Positions 52,657 through 61,028 of a DNA stretch of 64,000 nt are shown piece after piece. How positions within the stretch are numbered: position 1 is the stretch's first letter; the number at the start of each line of letters is the position of its first letter. The stretch covers positions 124,001-188,000 of the forward strand of contig NZ_JBNPXH010000006.1 in the NCBI RefSeq assembly GCF_050433395.1. The letters run 5' to 3'. The translations under genes and the position numbers were made by a program. The stretch comes from Mobilitalea torta (lineage in GTDB: Bacteria; Bacillota; Clostridia; Lachnospirales; Lachnospiraceae). The notes below the pieces were generated by a model. The model did not search any database. It had not been told where the DNA came from and saw only the letters and a program-made list of their open reading frames with translations.

Positions 52657-54231
52657 ATGAATTTACCAAAATCTTTTGAGGACAGAATGAGAAAACTTTT
52701 AGGGGCTGAATATGAGGAATATCTGGCGTGTTATACCAAGCCGCATTATGGCGGAGTGCGTATCAATACGCTGAAGACAAGCCCAGAAGAATTCGAGGAT
52801 ATCTGTCCTTTTGAATTGAAACGAATCCCCTGGATTGAAACGGGGTACTATTACGATATACAGGAGCAGCCGGCTAAGCATCCCTTCTATTACGGGGGAG
52901 TGTACTATATCCAGGAGCCCAGCGCCATGACACCCGCCAGTCTGCTGCCGGTGGAGCCTGGAGATAGGGTGCTGGATATCTGCGCCGCACCCGGCGGCAA
53001 GAGCACGGAGCTGGGAGCCCGGCTGAAGGGGCAGGGCGTGCTGGTATCCAATGATATCAGCAATTCCAGAGCAAAGGCGTTATTGAAGAATATTGAACTG
53101 TTCGGTATCCGCAATGCCTTGGTGCTGTCGGAAGCGCCTAACAGGCTGGCGGAATATTTTGAAGGATATTTTGATAAGATACTGGTTGATGCCCCCTGTT
53201 CCGGTGAGGGGATGTTCCGTAAAAGCCCCGCCATTATAAAGAACTGGGAGCAGTATGGGGTGGAATATTACAATAAATTACAGAAAGAGATCATACTCTT
53301 TGCGGCGAGGATGCTGAAACCGGGAGGATATATGCTTTACTCCACCTGCACCTTTTCCCCGGAGGAGAATGAAGGTACCATTGCCTATTTGATGGAGCAG
53401 TGTCCCGAATTTCACGTGGTGCCGGCGCTTCCGGGAGGACGGGCTGCCAGCTATGAGGGATTTGACCGGGGCAGGCAGGAATGGCTTAAGGAATTGGAGA
53501 ATCCCCCTCAGCTGGCCAAGGACCGGGAACAGGAGCTGGCTCACGGGATACGGCTATGGCCCCATAAGATAGAGGGAGAGGGTCATTTTATCATTCTGCT
53601 GCATAAGGATGAGAGTGATTCCGTGGGTTGGGAAAGAGCAGAAGCTGGGAGAGTGACTGCGCCTTCCGAGAGAACAGGGGAGAAAAGAGCGGCTGTGCCC
53701 TTAGAGAGAATAGGAGGAAGAGCGGCTGAGCTTTCAGACAGAACAGGGAACAGCAGAGGACAGGCAGGACGGCAGAAACAATTGACGGGAAGCCAGAAGC
53801 AATTGGGAAGCCAGGGGCTTCTGACCGAGGAGGCGATGGACTTTATTCGCAATATTAAGTTTCCAGTCAGGGAAGAGCTGCTGCATGTCCATGAGGACCG
53901 GGTATATTTGCTGCCCGAAGGCTTGCCCAATCTGAAGGGGCTTCGCATTCTTCGCCAGGGGCTGCTGCTGGGTGAGATGAAGAAGCAGCGTTTTGAACCC
54001 TCTCAGGCGCTGGCCTGTGCTTTGACCGTCGAGGATTATGGCAGGGTGCTTCGATGGAAGGCGGAAGATCCCAATGTGATCCGTTATCTCAAGTGTGAAG
54101 CCATCGATGTGGGAAGAGAGCTTGAGGATGGCTGGTACCTGGTCTGTGTGGAGAAGTTCCCACTGGGCTGGCTCAAGGCAGCGAAGAATAGCTATAAGAA
54201 CAAGTACCTCCCCGGTTGGAGATGGGTTTAA
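52657..54231 (+). CDS. RsmF-like rRNA cytosine-C5 methyltransferase
   Basis: Protein of 524 residues: RNA-binding start, SAM domain with APGGKSTELGARL, VDAPCSGEGMFRK (catalytic Cys in PCSGEG) and YSTCTFSPEENE (second Cys), then a C-terminal PUA-like domain (about 390-524). The linker at about 328-388 is unusual: a degenerate repeat of about 13 residues (SERTGEKRAAVP, LERIGGRAAEL, SDRTGNSRGQ) and then KQLTGSQKQLGSQ. It would methylate C1407-type sites in 16S rRNA, but the exact site is not certain. AGAGAGAG precedes ATG. Confidence 0.9.
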   Translation: MNLPKSFEDRMRKLLGAEYEEYLACYTKPHYGGVRINTLKTSPEEFEDICPFELKRIPWIETGYYYDIQEQPAKHPFYYGGVYYIQEPSAMTPASLLPVEPGDRVLDICAAPGGKSTELGARLKGQGVLVSNDISNSRAKALLKNIELFGIRNALVLSEAPNRLAEYFEGYFDKILVDAPCSGEGMFRKSPAIIKNWEQYGVEYYNKLQKEIILFAARMLKPGGYMLYSTCTFSPEENEGTIAYLMEQCPEFHVVPALPGGRAASYEGFDRGRQEWLKELENPPQLAKDREQELAHGIRLWPHKIEGEGHFIILLHKDESDSVGWERAEAGRVTAPSERTGEKRAAVPLERIGGRAAELSDRTGNSRGQAGRQKQLTGSQKQLGSQGLLTEEAMDFIRNIKFPVREELLHVHEDRVYLLPEGLPNLKGLRILRQGLLLGEMKKQRFEPSQALACALTVEDYGRVLRWKAEDPNVIRYLKCEAIDVGRELEDGWYLVCVEKFPLGWLKAAKNSYKNKYLPGWRWV

Positions 54232-54260
54232 GCGTTCTATATCATAGATGGAGATGGAAA

Positions 54261-54986
54261 ATGGCAGAACAGTTACGTCTGGATAAATATTTAGCTGATA
54301 TGGGAATCGGCACCAGAAGCGAGATTAAGGAATGGATCCGCAAAGGAAGAGTGACGGTGAATCATTCTATTTGCAAGAGGCCCGAGCAGAAGATAGAGAT
54401 TAAAACCGATCATGTGACTTTTGATGATAAAGAAGTGTGCTATACAAAATATCAATACATCATGCTTCACAAGCCTGCCGGTGTGGTGTCGGCAACGAAT
54501 GATAAACTCAGCACCACCGTGCTGGATCTTATCCAAGATAAGAAATGCAAGGATTTATTTCCTGTGGGAAGGCTGGATAAGGATACGGAAGGGCTGCTGC
54601 TCATCACCAATGACGGTGAGCTGGCTCATCAGCTTCTGTCTCCTAAAAAGCATGTGGATAAGGTGTACTATGCGAAGGTAAAGGGCAGAGTGGTGGAAGA
54701 GGACCGGAGGAGGTTCCTGGAAGGTGTGGATATTAAGGATGCGGAGCTGACGCTTCCGGCCAGGCTTAGGATTCTTGTCTCCGGTGAACTGTCCGAAATT
54801 GAGCTGACAATTCAGGAAGGCAGATACCACCAGGTCAAGAGAATGTTTGAGGCTGCGGGCAAGGAAGTGGTCTATCTGAAGCGCCTGTCCATGGGAAGCC
54901 TGGAGCTGGACCCGAATTTGAAGCCGGGAGAATACAGGAAATTAACAGAGAATGAATTAGAACAATTGAGGAAACAGCAGGTATGA
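54261..54986 (+). CDS. RsuA/RluB-family rRNA pseudouridine synthase
   Basis: Protein of 241 residues. S4 domain (about 1-60: LRLDKYLADMGIGTRSEIKEWIRKG in part), then the catalytic domain with VGRLDKDTEGLLLITNDG (catalytic Asp in RLDKDT) and ITIQEGRYHQVKRM-like text (LTIQEGRYHQVKRMF). Start ATG 54261 follows GGAGATGGAAA; the upstream ATG 54216 lies inside the rsmF 3' end. The RsuA subgroup acts on 16S rRNA U516 and RluB on 23S; length and sequence fit either. Confidence 0.9.
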   Translation: MAEQLRLDKYLADMGIGTRSEIKEWIRKGRVTVNHSICKRPEQKIEIKTDHVTFDDKEVCYTKYQYIMLHKPAGVVSATNDKLSTTVLDLIQDKKCKDLFPVGRLDKDTEGLLLITNDGELAHQLLSPKKHVDKVYYAKVKGRVVEEDRRRFLEGVDIKDAELTLPARLRILVSGELSEIELTIQEGRYHQVKRMFEAAGKEVVYLKRLSMGSLELDPNLKPGEYRKLTENELEQLRKQQV

Positions 54987-55026
54987 ACGGAGGCATCCGA
55001 TTCATTGTACTGGAATGGAGATTGTC

Positions 55027-55677
55027 ATGTTAAAGGATATCGATGCGGTAATATTTGATTTAGACGGAACCCTGGTGGATTCCATGTGGATGTGGAGAAG
55101 GATTGATATTGAATACCTTGCCCGGTTCGGCCTGGATATGCCGGAGGATTTGCAGAAAAGTATAGAAGGGATGAGCTTTTCTGAAACGGCAGTATATTTT
55201 AAAGAACGCTTTCAGCTTCCTGACAGTGTGGAGCAGATTAAGCAGGACTGGAATGAAATGGCCTGGGAGAAATACAGGAATGAGGTGCCTGTCAAGGAGG
55301 GCGTTATGAAATTCCTGCGTTACCTAAGGCAGGAAAGGATTCCGGCAGGGATCGCCACCAGCAATTCCAGGGAGTTAGCGGAAACGGTACTGAAAAAGCA
55401 TGATATGGAAGAATATTTCACATCGATCCGCACCTCCTGTGAGGTTGCCAAGGGCAAGCCCTTTCCCGACATCTACCTTTTGGTGGCGGAGGACCTGGGA
55501 GTGGAGCCGCAGCGCTGCCTGGTATTTGAGGATGTGCTGCAGGGCGTAATGGCCGGAAAGAATGCCGGTATGAAGGTTTGCGCAGTCTATGATGAACATT
55601 CTTCAAAGGATAGAGAAGCGAAAATCAGACTTGCAGATTATTATGTTCATTCCATAAGAGAGGTTCTACATGCGTAG
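55027..55677 (+). CDS. HAD-superfamily hydrolase (beta-phosphoglucomutase-like)
   Basis: Cytoplasmic protein of 216 residues. Motif I FDLDGTLVDS with the nucleophile and acid Asp pair, motif II IATSNS, motif III around KGKPFPDIY, and motif IV VFEDVLQGV; a helical cap lies between I and II. The family covers phosphoglycolate phosphatase, beta-phosphoglucomutase and other phosphatases, and the substrate cannot be chosen. The ATG at 55027 has GGAG about 7 bases before it, better than ATG 55015. Confidence 0.9.
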   Translation: MLKDIDAVIFDLDGTLVDSMWMWRRIDIEYLARFGLDMPEDLQKSIEGMSFSETAVYFKERFQLPDSVEQIKQDWNEMAWEKYRNEVPVKEGVMKFLRYLRQERIPAGIATSNSRELAETVLKKHDMEEYFTSIRTSCEVAKGKPFPDIYLLVAEDLGVEPQRCLVFEDVLQGVMAGKNAGMKVCAVYDEHSSKDREAKIRLADYYVHSIREVLHA

Positions 55678-55739
55678 AATGCGGGCGGTGTATCAATGAA
55701 TTGAATAATTGTATACGTTACTGAAGTTTTCTTTATCGC

Positions 55740-55771
55740 GTCACTCCCTTTTCGGGAGTGTGGATTGAAAT
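55740..55771 (+). CRISPR. Solitary type I-C-like CRISPR repeat, no spacer or second repeat
   Basis: A 32-base unit: GT, a stem CACTCCC with loop TTTTC and GGGAGTG, then TGGATTGAAAT. Length, stem position and the 3' TGGATTGAAAT match type I-C CRISPR repeats as I remember them. Only this single copy was seen in the window, with no cas gene. It ends 20 bases before the GTG start of the next gene, so it is in that gene's 5' leader. Confidence 0.6.
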
Positions 55772-55791
55772 ATTAGTCGGAGGGATAAATC

Positions 55792-56832
55792 GTGAAGCAG
55801 TTTTATGTACAACAGAATGAGGCGGGACAGCGGCTGGATAAGCTGCTGGCTAAAATATTGAATAAGGCGCCGAAGAGCTTTATCTATAAGATGCTTCGCA
55901 AGAAGAATATTACCTTGAATGGAAAAAAGGCCGACGGTTCTGAGAAGCTGGCGGTACAGGACGAAATCAAGCTGTTTCTCTCCGATGAAACCGTTGCTTC
56001 TTTTCAGGAAGAAGATCAGACTACAATGGTAGAATATGAGTTGGATATCCTTTATGAGGATAAGCATATCCTGCTTTTGAATAAACCCCAGGGAATTCTG
56101 TCGCAGAAAGCGGAAAAAGGGGATATCTCCATGGTGGAGCATGTGATTTCCTATCTGATTGCCAGCAACCAGCTCACCAGAGAGCAGATGGTCAGCTTTA
56201 AGCCGTCGATTTGTAACCGGCTGGACCGGAATACTGGCGGAATACTCATTGCAGGAAAATCACTGGCAGGCCTCCAAGAGATGGCCAGGCTTTTGAAGGA
56301 CCGTTCCCTCGGCAAGTATTATTTGTGCATTGTAAAGGGAAGAGTGGAGCATAAAGAGCGGATGGAAGGCTATCTGAGTAAGGATGAGAGTAAGAATCAG
56401 GTGAAGGTTCTTGCCCGGCCTTCCGAGGATGCGGAATATATCTGCACGGAATATGAACCCATTGCTTATTCCGGGGATAAGCACACACCGGCAGCGGATG
56501 CTTTATCGGCGAAACAGGCTCCGTTGGCAAATTACACCTTGCTCAGAGTGAAGCTGATTACGGGAAAATCCCATCAGATCAGGGCTCATCTCTCCAGTTT
56601 GGGACATCCGATTATTGGCGACTATAAATATGGAGATCAGAAAACGAATCACTACTTTAAGATAAACTATCAGCTTACCAGCCAGCTTCTGCATTCCTAT
56701 CAGATCGTATTTCCCGAGATAAAGGGGGAATTCTCCTATCTCTCCGGTAAGGTCTTTACTGCCGGACTGCCCCGGCAGTTTGAACAGATTCGGAGGGAAT
56801 TATTCGACGGCAGTGAGGCAAAGGAGGGATAG
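55792..56832 (+). CDS. RluA-family pseudouridine synthase
   Basis: Protein of 346 residues: S4 domain (about 1-80: LDKLLAKILNKAPKSFIYKM, then KNITLNGKKADG), catalytic domain with SICNRLDRNTGGILI (catalytic Asp in RLDRNT) and LITGKSHQIRAHLSSLGHPIIGDYKYG in part. It modifies 23S rRNA uridines (RluC/RluD type). Start GTG 55792 has GGAGGG 7 bases upstream. A type I-C-like repeat lies in its leader. recU follows 3 bases after the stop. Confidence 0.93.
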   Translation: MKQFYVQQNEAGQRLDKLLAKILNKAPKSFIYKMLRKKNITLNGKKADGSEKLAVQDEIKLFLSDETVASFQEEDQTTMVEYELDILYEDKHILLLNKPQGILSQKAEKGDISMVEHVISYLIASNQLTREQMVSFKPSICNRLDRNTGGILIAGKSLAGLQEMARLLKDRSLGKYYLCIVKGRVEHKERMEGYLSKDESKNQVKVLARPSEDAEYICTEYEPIAYSGDKHTPAADALSAKQAPLANYTLLRVKLITGKSHQIRAHLSSLGHPIIGDYKYGDQKTNHYFKINYQLTSQLLHSYQIVFPEIKGEFSYLSGKVFTAGLPRQFEQIRRELFDGSEAKEG

Positions 56833-56834
56833 GG

Positions 56835-57389
56835 ATGCCATCATGGAACTCCAGGGGATTAAGGGGCTCCCTGTTAGAGGAGATTATTAATTATACAAAC
56901 ACCAGGTACCGGGACAAGGGGCTGGCACTGATACAGAAGGTACCGACGCCCATTACCCCCATTAATATCGATAAGGAGCACAGGCATATCACTCTGGCTT
57001 ATTTTGAGCAGAAGAGTACGGTGGACTATATCGGGGTGGTACAGGGAATTCCGGTATGCTTCGATGCCAAGGAATGTGCGGTTGATACCTTCAGCCTGAA
57101 CAATGTCCATGAACACCAGATTACGTTTATGAAGGAGTTTGAACGGCAGGAAGGAATTGCATTTTTACTGATTTATTTCAGGAAGAGGGATATTTATTAT
57201 TACCTTACTCTGGACAGGCTCTGTGAATTTTGGGACCGGGCACACAACGGAGGGAGAAAGAGCTTCCGCTATGAGGAACTGGAGGATGGATATCAGATTT
57301 CCCTGCAAGGCGGGGCCTGCATTCATTATCTTCCGTTAATTCAGAAGGATTTGGAGCGTAGGGAGAATGCCAGGATGAATAGTGATTAA
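56835..57389 (+). CDS. recU: Holliday junction resolvase RecU
   Basis: Protein of 184 residues. N-terminal WNSRGLRGSLLEEIIN, then YFEQKSTVDYIGVVQG and VCFDAKECAVDTF with the catalytic D, E, K cluster, and HEHQITFMKEFERQ. It resolves four-way DNA junctions in recombinational repair. AGGAGG is 7 bases before ATG 56835 and the gene follows the rluA-family gene by 3 bases, so the two form an operon. In some Firmicutes recU sits next to a penicillin-binding protein gene; that is not the case here. Confidence 0.93.
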   Translation: MPSWNSRGLRGSLLEEIINYTNTRYRDKGLALIQKVPTPITPINIDKEHRHITLAYFEQKSTVDYIGVVQGIPVCFDAKECAVDTFSLNNVHEHQITFMKEFERQEGIAFLLIYFRKRDIYYYLTLDRLCEFWDRAHNGGRKSFRYEELEDGYQISLQGGACIHYLPLIQKDLERRENARMNSD

Positions 57390-57516
57390 ACAGCTTTACA
57401 ACAATACCAAAAAGCAGCAGCCGAGTCTATTGATTTGTTGCAGCAGCTTAGAGGAACTGGTCCAAAAGGATACATTCGGTAATTTTCAGCATATATATTA
57501 TAAAATCATAGGGTAG
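57382..57516 (+). CDS. Possible small open frame, 44 codons
   Basis: GTG 57382 overlaps the recU end by 8 bases and reads IKQLYNNTKKQQPSLLICC, then SSLEELVQKDTFGNFQHIYYKIIG, stop. It looks more protein-like than chance (aromatic tail, balanced charge), but no strong ribosome site precedes it. It could be a remnant of a larger gene. Confidence 0.25.
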   Translation: MIKQLYNNTKKQQPSLLICCSSLEELVQKDTFGNFQHIYYKIIG

Positions 57517-57535
57517 ATGAATGAGGAGGAGAGTT

Positions 57536-58012
57536 ATGAAGCTATACATTAAACAGAAAGTATTTTCCTGGCGCGATCAGTTTACGGTAAAGGATATGAG
57601 CGGGGATGACCGGTACTTTGTGGAAGGAGAATTGTTTTCATGGGGGAAGAAGCTGCATGTGATGGATGTTCATGGAAGGGAAGCGGCTTTTATCCAGCAA
57701 AAGCTATGGTCCTTCCTGCCGAAATACGATGTTTTTATAGACGGCAGGCACATCGCAGAGATCAGGAAGGAGTTTACCTTCCTGAGAGCACGTTATACCA
57801 TTGAAGGACTTAACTGGATAATAGAGGGGAATTTTTGGGATCACCGTTATGAAATCACCCAGGGAGGCAGAACGGTGGTTTCTGTTCAAAAGGAATGGTT
57901 CACCTGGGGGGACAGCTATTCCCTTGATATTCAGTCCCCGGAGGATGAGATTTACGCACTGGCTGTTGTGCTGGTAATTGATTGTGTCACGGCGCAGCAA
58001 AGTAATAATTAA
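57536..58012 (+). CDS. LURP-one-related (Tubby-like) protein
   Basis: Cytoplasmic protein of 158 residues, all beta with one hydrophobic helix near the end (ALAVVLVIDCV). KQKVFSWRDQFTVKDMSG, YFVEGELFSWGKKLHVMD, and RTVVSVQKEWFTWGDSYSLDI are typical of the LURP-one-related family, whose fold resembles a phospholipid scramblase/Tubby barrel. Function in bacteria is not known to me. AGGAGGAGAG lies before ATG 57536. The next small gene follows after 20 bases. Confidence 0.88.
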   Translation: MKLYIKQKVFSWRDQFTVKDMSGDDRYFVEGELFSWGKKLHVMDVHGREAAFIQQKLWSFLPKYDVFIDGRHIAEIRKEFTFLRARYTIEGLNWIIEGNFWDHRYEITQGGRTVVSVQKEWFTWGDSYSLDIQSPEDEIYALAVVLVIDCVTAQQSNN

Positions 58013-58032
58013 AGCTATCCGGAGGAGATTTT

Positions 58033-58275
58033 ATGACAGATATCATTATTTGGAGTCTTGTTGCAGGAGTGATTGTATGTGGTCTGCTATTGCATATCTA
58101 TGTATGGAAGTATTATCACTATATCTGTCCAAGGTGTTCCTGCCCCTTTAAGCCGACCTTTTTTCGCTCTCTTATAGCGGTTAATGCTGCGGAGCATCGG
58201 AAAATGAAATGTCCGCACTGTCATCTTGAAGGATATATGGAGGCGGTAAAGGATAAACCCAAGGGAAGAAAATGA
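58033..58275 (+). CDS. Small membrane protein with zinc ribbon
   Basis: Protein of 80 residues: one membrane span (about 5-25) followed by two CxxC knuckles (ICPRCSC and MKCPHCH, about 36 residues apart) that should bind one zinc. GGAGG precedes ATG. Linked to the LURP-one-like gene. The 160 bases after it hold no gene. Confidence 0.75.
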   Translation: MTDIIIWSLVAGVIVCGLLLHIYVWKYYHYICPRCSCPFKPTFFRSLIAVNAAEHRKMKCPHCHLEGYMEAVKDKPKGRK

Positions 58276-58436
58276 GCGGGGAATGCCACACCTTGGCCAT
58301 CGAGATTTTTACGGAGACAGGGCGGATTATGGGGTGTTCCCTATAACCGAAAGATAGTTAACAGTTTCCGGGAGCTGACCAGCATGTTAATAAAATGATT
58401 AGTACATACAAATAATCCGATAAAGAAGGTCTTAAA

Positions 58437-59009
58437 ATGAGCACAGAGATCCAGATCAGGATGGCAACGGAGCTGGACGCAGAAGAGCTTTTAAAGGTAT
58501 ATGCTCCCTATGTTACGCATACGGCCATTACTTTTGAATATAAGATCCCATCCATTGCAGAGTTTTCACGGCGTATTAAGAACACTCTGCAAAGATATCC
58601 TTACATTGTTGCGGTGGAAGAGAATCACATTGTCGGCTATGCATATGCGTCCGCGTTCAAAGAGCGCGCGGCATACGACTGGGCGGTTGAAACTACCGTG
58701 TATTTGAAGCAGGACTGCCGGGGCAAGGGTTTGGGCAAACAGTTATATTTTACTTTGGAAAATATCCTTCAGCATCAGAATATTATTAATTTGAACGCCT
58801 GTATTGCATATTCCTCCGTCGGAGACAGCCATCTTGACAATACAAGCGTGGCTTTTCATGAACACCTGGGGTATTCGAAGGTGGCCCATTTTACAAAGTG
58901 CGGATATAAATTCGGCAGGTGGTATGATATGATCTGGATGGAGAAAATGCTGGGAGAACATCCGGACACTCCTGATCCGGTTATTCCAATTTCAAATATC
59001 ATTTTATGA
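58437..59009 (+). CDS. GNAT acetyltransferase, phosphinothricin-acetyltransferase-like
   Basis: Protein of 190 residues. IRMATELDAEELLKVY at the start, FEYKIPSIAEFSRRI, VGYAYASAFKERAAYDWAVE, then the acetyl-CoA loop RGKGLGKQLY and ending with HEHLGYSKVAHF and YDMIWMEK: the plan of PAT/YncA N-acetyltransferases. The natural substrate may be an amino acid or an amine; no basis exists for herbicide resistance here. The ribosome site is weak (AAGAAGG). The Nudix gene follows 9 bases later. Confidence 0.9.
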   Translation: MSTEIQIRMATELDAEELLKVYAPYVTHTAITFEYKIPSIAEFSRRIKNTLQRYPYIVAVEENHIVGYAYASAFKERAAYDWAVETTVYLKQDCRGKGLGKQLYFTLENILQHQNIINLNACIAYSSVGDSHLDNTSVAFHEHLGYSKVAHFTKCGYKFGRWYDMIWMEKMLGEHPDTPDPVIPISNIIL

Positions 59010-59018
59010 GGGGGAACT

Positions 59019-59477
59019 ATGAATTACACACATTTGGTATCGGTTGCAGCCTTAGTAGTCAATGAAGAGAGGGAAGTGCTTTTAATTAAAAGCCCGGATC
59101 GCGGCTGGGAATATCCCGGCGGGATAGTGGAACCGCATGAAACCTTACAGGAAGCCCTCTTCAGGGAAGTAGAAGAAGAGACCGGCGTGCAAATAGAAAT
59201 TATAAGCTTTGTGGGCATCAGCAAAAACCTTGACAGAGACATTGTTAATATTGATTTTGTCTGCAAATATACCGGCGGGGATTTACAGACCAGCAACGAA
59301 AGTTTAGAAGTAAAATGGGTGAGCAAAGAACAGGCCTTTGAATTAGTTCAATATCCCCTAACTCAAAAAAGATTGAAAAATATGTTGTCCTGTGAAACGA
59401 AAATGTATTGTTTCGGATTTAAAAAAGAGCCGTTTCAAGTGATGGATGAAGCGGATTATCCGATAGGATTGATGTGA
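59019..59477 (+). CDS. Nudix hydrolase
   Basis: Protein of 152 residues with a complete Nudix box: GGIVEPHETLQEALFREVEEETG, given in part, that is G-x5-E-x7-REVEEETG, which binds Mg2+ for cleavage of a nucleoside diphosphate linked to another group. The box lies at about 35-57. GAGGGGG precedes ATG. The substrate could be an oxidised dNTP or a sugar nucleotide. It appears to share a transcript with the GNAT gene. Confidence 0.92.
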   Translation: MNYTHLVSVAALVVNEEREVLLIKSPDRGWEYPGGIVEPHETLQEALFREVEEETGVQIEIISFVGISKNLDRDIVNIDFVCKYTGGDLQTSNESLEVKWVSKEQAFELVQYPLTQKRLKNMLSCETKMYCFGFKKEPFQVMDEADYPIGLM

Positions 59478-59539
59478 CCAATTCTTATGGTATAATTCTT
59501 ATGGTATTCATCCCGGCTCCTATAGCGGTACGCCTGGCT

Positions 59540-59579
59540 GCAGATCATACTTCTTTAATTATAGAAGCGTTTGATCTGC
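59540..59579 (+). terminator. Hairpin after the Nudix gene
   Basis: GCAGATCA pairs with TGATCTGC, with further pairing TTCT/AGAA inside. The T-rich tail after it is weak (TCTGTTTTAATTT). The rest of the 274-base gap holds the hisZ promoter. Confidence 0.5.
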
Positions 59580-59634
59580 ATCTGTTTTAATTTAAATCTG
59601 TTCGGATGCGTTAAACTATAAATTAATTATGGTG

Positions 59635-59708
59635 TTGACATGCTTCTATTTATAAATTATAATGTAAAGCACATTATCGTGATAGCGAATTATCAAATCA
59701 CCGTGATA
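59635..59708 (+). promoter_or_regulatory. hisZ promoter with candidate operator repeats
   Basis: TTGACA (59635-59640), 17 bases, TATAAT (59658-59663), near consensus. Just downstream, CGTGATA appears twice in the same orientation, 24 bases apart (59678 and 59702), within TTATCGTGATAG and CACCGTGATAA. They lie where a repressor would block transcription. No T-box is recognisable in the leader. Confidence 0.65.
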
Positions 59709-59751
59709 AAGTAAAAACCAGTACAATTAAGGGAAAGGCTTGGTGCTGACC

Positions 59752-61014
59752 ATGAAAGACAAATTACTGCATACACCGGAGGGAGTCAGAGATATTTACA
59801 ATTCAGAATGCGCAACAAAATTAATGCTGCAGAATAAACTCCATCATGTGCTGGAGCATTATGGCTTTCAGGACATTCAGACCCCCAGCTTTGAATTTTT
59901 CGATATATTTAATCAGGAGAGAGGAACGGTGTCCTCGAAGGATATGTATAAATTCTTTGACCGGGACGGGGAAACCTTAGTGCTACGCCCGGACATTACT
60001 CCCTCCATAGCCCGTTGTGTGGCAAAGTATTATAAAGAAGAGGACATGCCCATCCGGCTTTGTTATATTGGGAATACCTTTATTAATAATTCCAGCTATC
60101 AGGGAAAGCTGAAGGAAGCTACCCAGCTGGGAGCGGAGCTTATGAACGACGGCAGCATAGAAGCGGATGCAGAGCTGCTGGCACTGACGGTTGAATGCCT
60201 GCTGCAGTCGGGGCTGAAAGAGTTCCAGTTAGAGATCGGCTATGCGGACTTCTTTCGTGCTCTGGTGGATGAGGCAGGCTTTACCGAGGAAGAGGAGATC
60301 ACCAATCTTCGCATCCTGATCTCTAAGAAAAATATGTTTGGGGTAGAGGAGATCATCGGAGCCAGGAAGATGAGCGAGGAATGCCGGGAAATCTTTCTGA
60401 AGCTGCCGGAGCTTTTCGGAACCCTTGATATCCTGTCCTATGCCGGAGAGCTGACCTCCAACCCGCGTGCAAAGAAGGCGATTCAGCGCCTGGTTAAGAT
60501 CAATGAAATTATGTCGGAATACGGTTATGAAAAATATATTTCCTTTGACCTGGGCATGCTCAGCCAGTATGACTATTACACCGGAATCATTTTCAAGGCA
60601 TATACCTACGGCACCGGTGATGCGGTGGCAACCGGAGGCAGATATGACAATCTGGTGGTGCAGTTCGGCAAGGAGGCCCCGGCCATCGGGCTGGCCATTG
60701 TAATCGACCAGCTGATGCTGGCTTTGTCCAGACAGAAGCTGCTGGAAGAACCGGAGGCCCAGGATACCCTGATCCTGTTCCGGCAACAATATCGCAAGCA
60801 CGCTATTTCCCTGGCAAAGCATTTCCGGAAGGATGGAATTAATACGATTCTACAGATGTCGAATGAAGAATTTTCACTGGAGCAGTATAAAGCTTATGCA
60901 AAGCGGATGAGTATCGGAGGAATTCTATTGCTGGAGAATGCGGAAGAGATTACGGTTGTGGATGTGGCTTCGGGAACGGTACAGGCTGCTCCGATGCAGG
61001 AGTTTCTTCAATAA
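59752..61014 (+). CDS. hisZ: ATP phosphoribosyltransferase regulatory subunit
   Basis: Protein of 420 residues with the fold of histidyl-tRNA synthetase without the anticodon domain function: LLHTPEGVRDIYN, TLVLRPDITPSIARCVAKYY (motif 2 region in part), and DLGMLSQYDYYTGIIFKAYTYG, GGRYDNLVVQFG. It partners short HisG and gives histidine feedback. The start is taken as ATG 59752 (MKDKLLHTPEG); GTG 59740 is an alternative. First gene of the his operon. Confidence 0.93.
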   Translation: MKDKLLHTPEGVRDIYNSECATKLMLQNKLHHVLEHYGFQDIQTPSFEFFDIFNQERGTVSSKDMYKFFDRDGETLVLRPDITPSIARCVAKYYKEEDMPIRLCYIGNTFINNSSYQGKLKEATQLGAELMNDGSIEADAELLALTVECLLQSGLKEFQLEIGYADFFRALVDEAGFTEEEEITNLRILISKKNMFGVEEIIGARKMSEECREIFLKLPELFGTLDILSYAGELTSNPRAKKAIQRLVKINEIMSEYGYEKYISFDLGMLSQYDYYTGIIFKAYTYGTGDAVATGGRYDNLVVQFGKEAPAIGLAIVIDQLMLALSRQKLLEEPEAQDTLILFRQQYRKHAISLAKHFRKDGINTILQMSNEEFSLEQYKAYAKRMSIGGILLLENAEEITVVDVASGTVQAAPMQEFLQ

Positions 61015-61028
61015 GGAGGGAGGATATT

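Noticed and set aside
55678..55791. CRISPR array
   Set aside because: Only one repeat and no spacer; kept as a solitary repeat, not as an array.
58276..58436. Possible small gene between the zinc-ribbon protein and the acetyltransferase
   Set aside because: No ribosome site linked to a sustained frame; nothing recognisable in these 161 bases.
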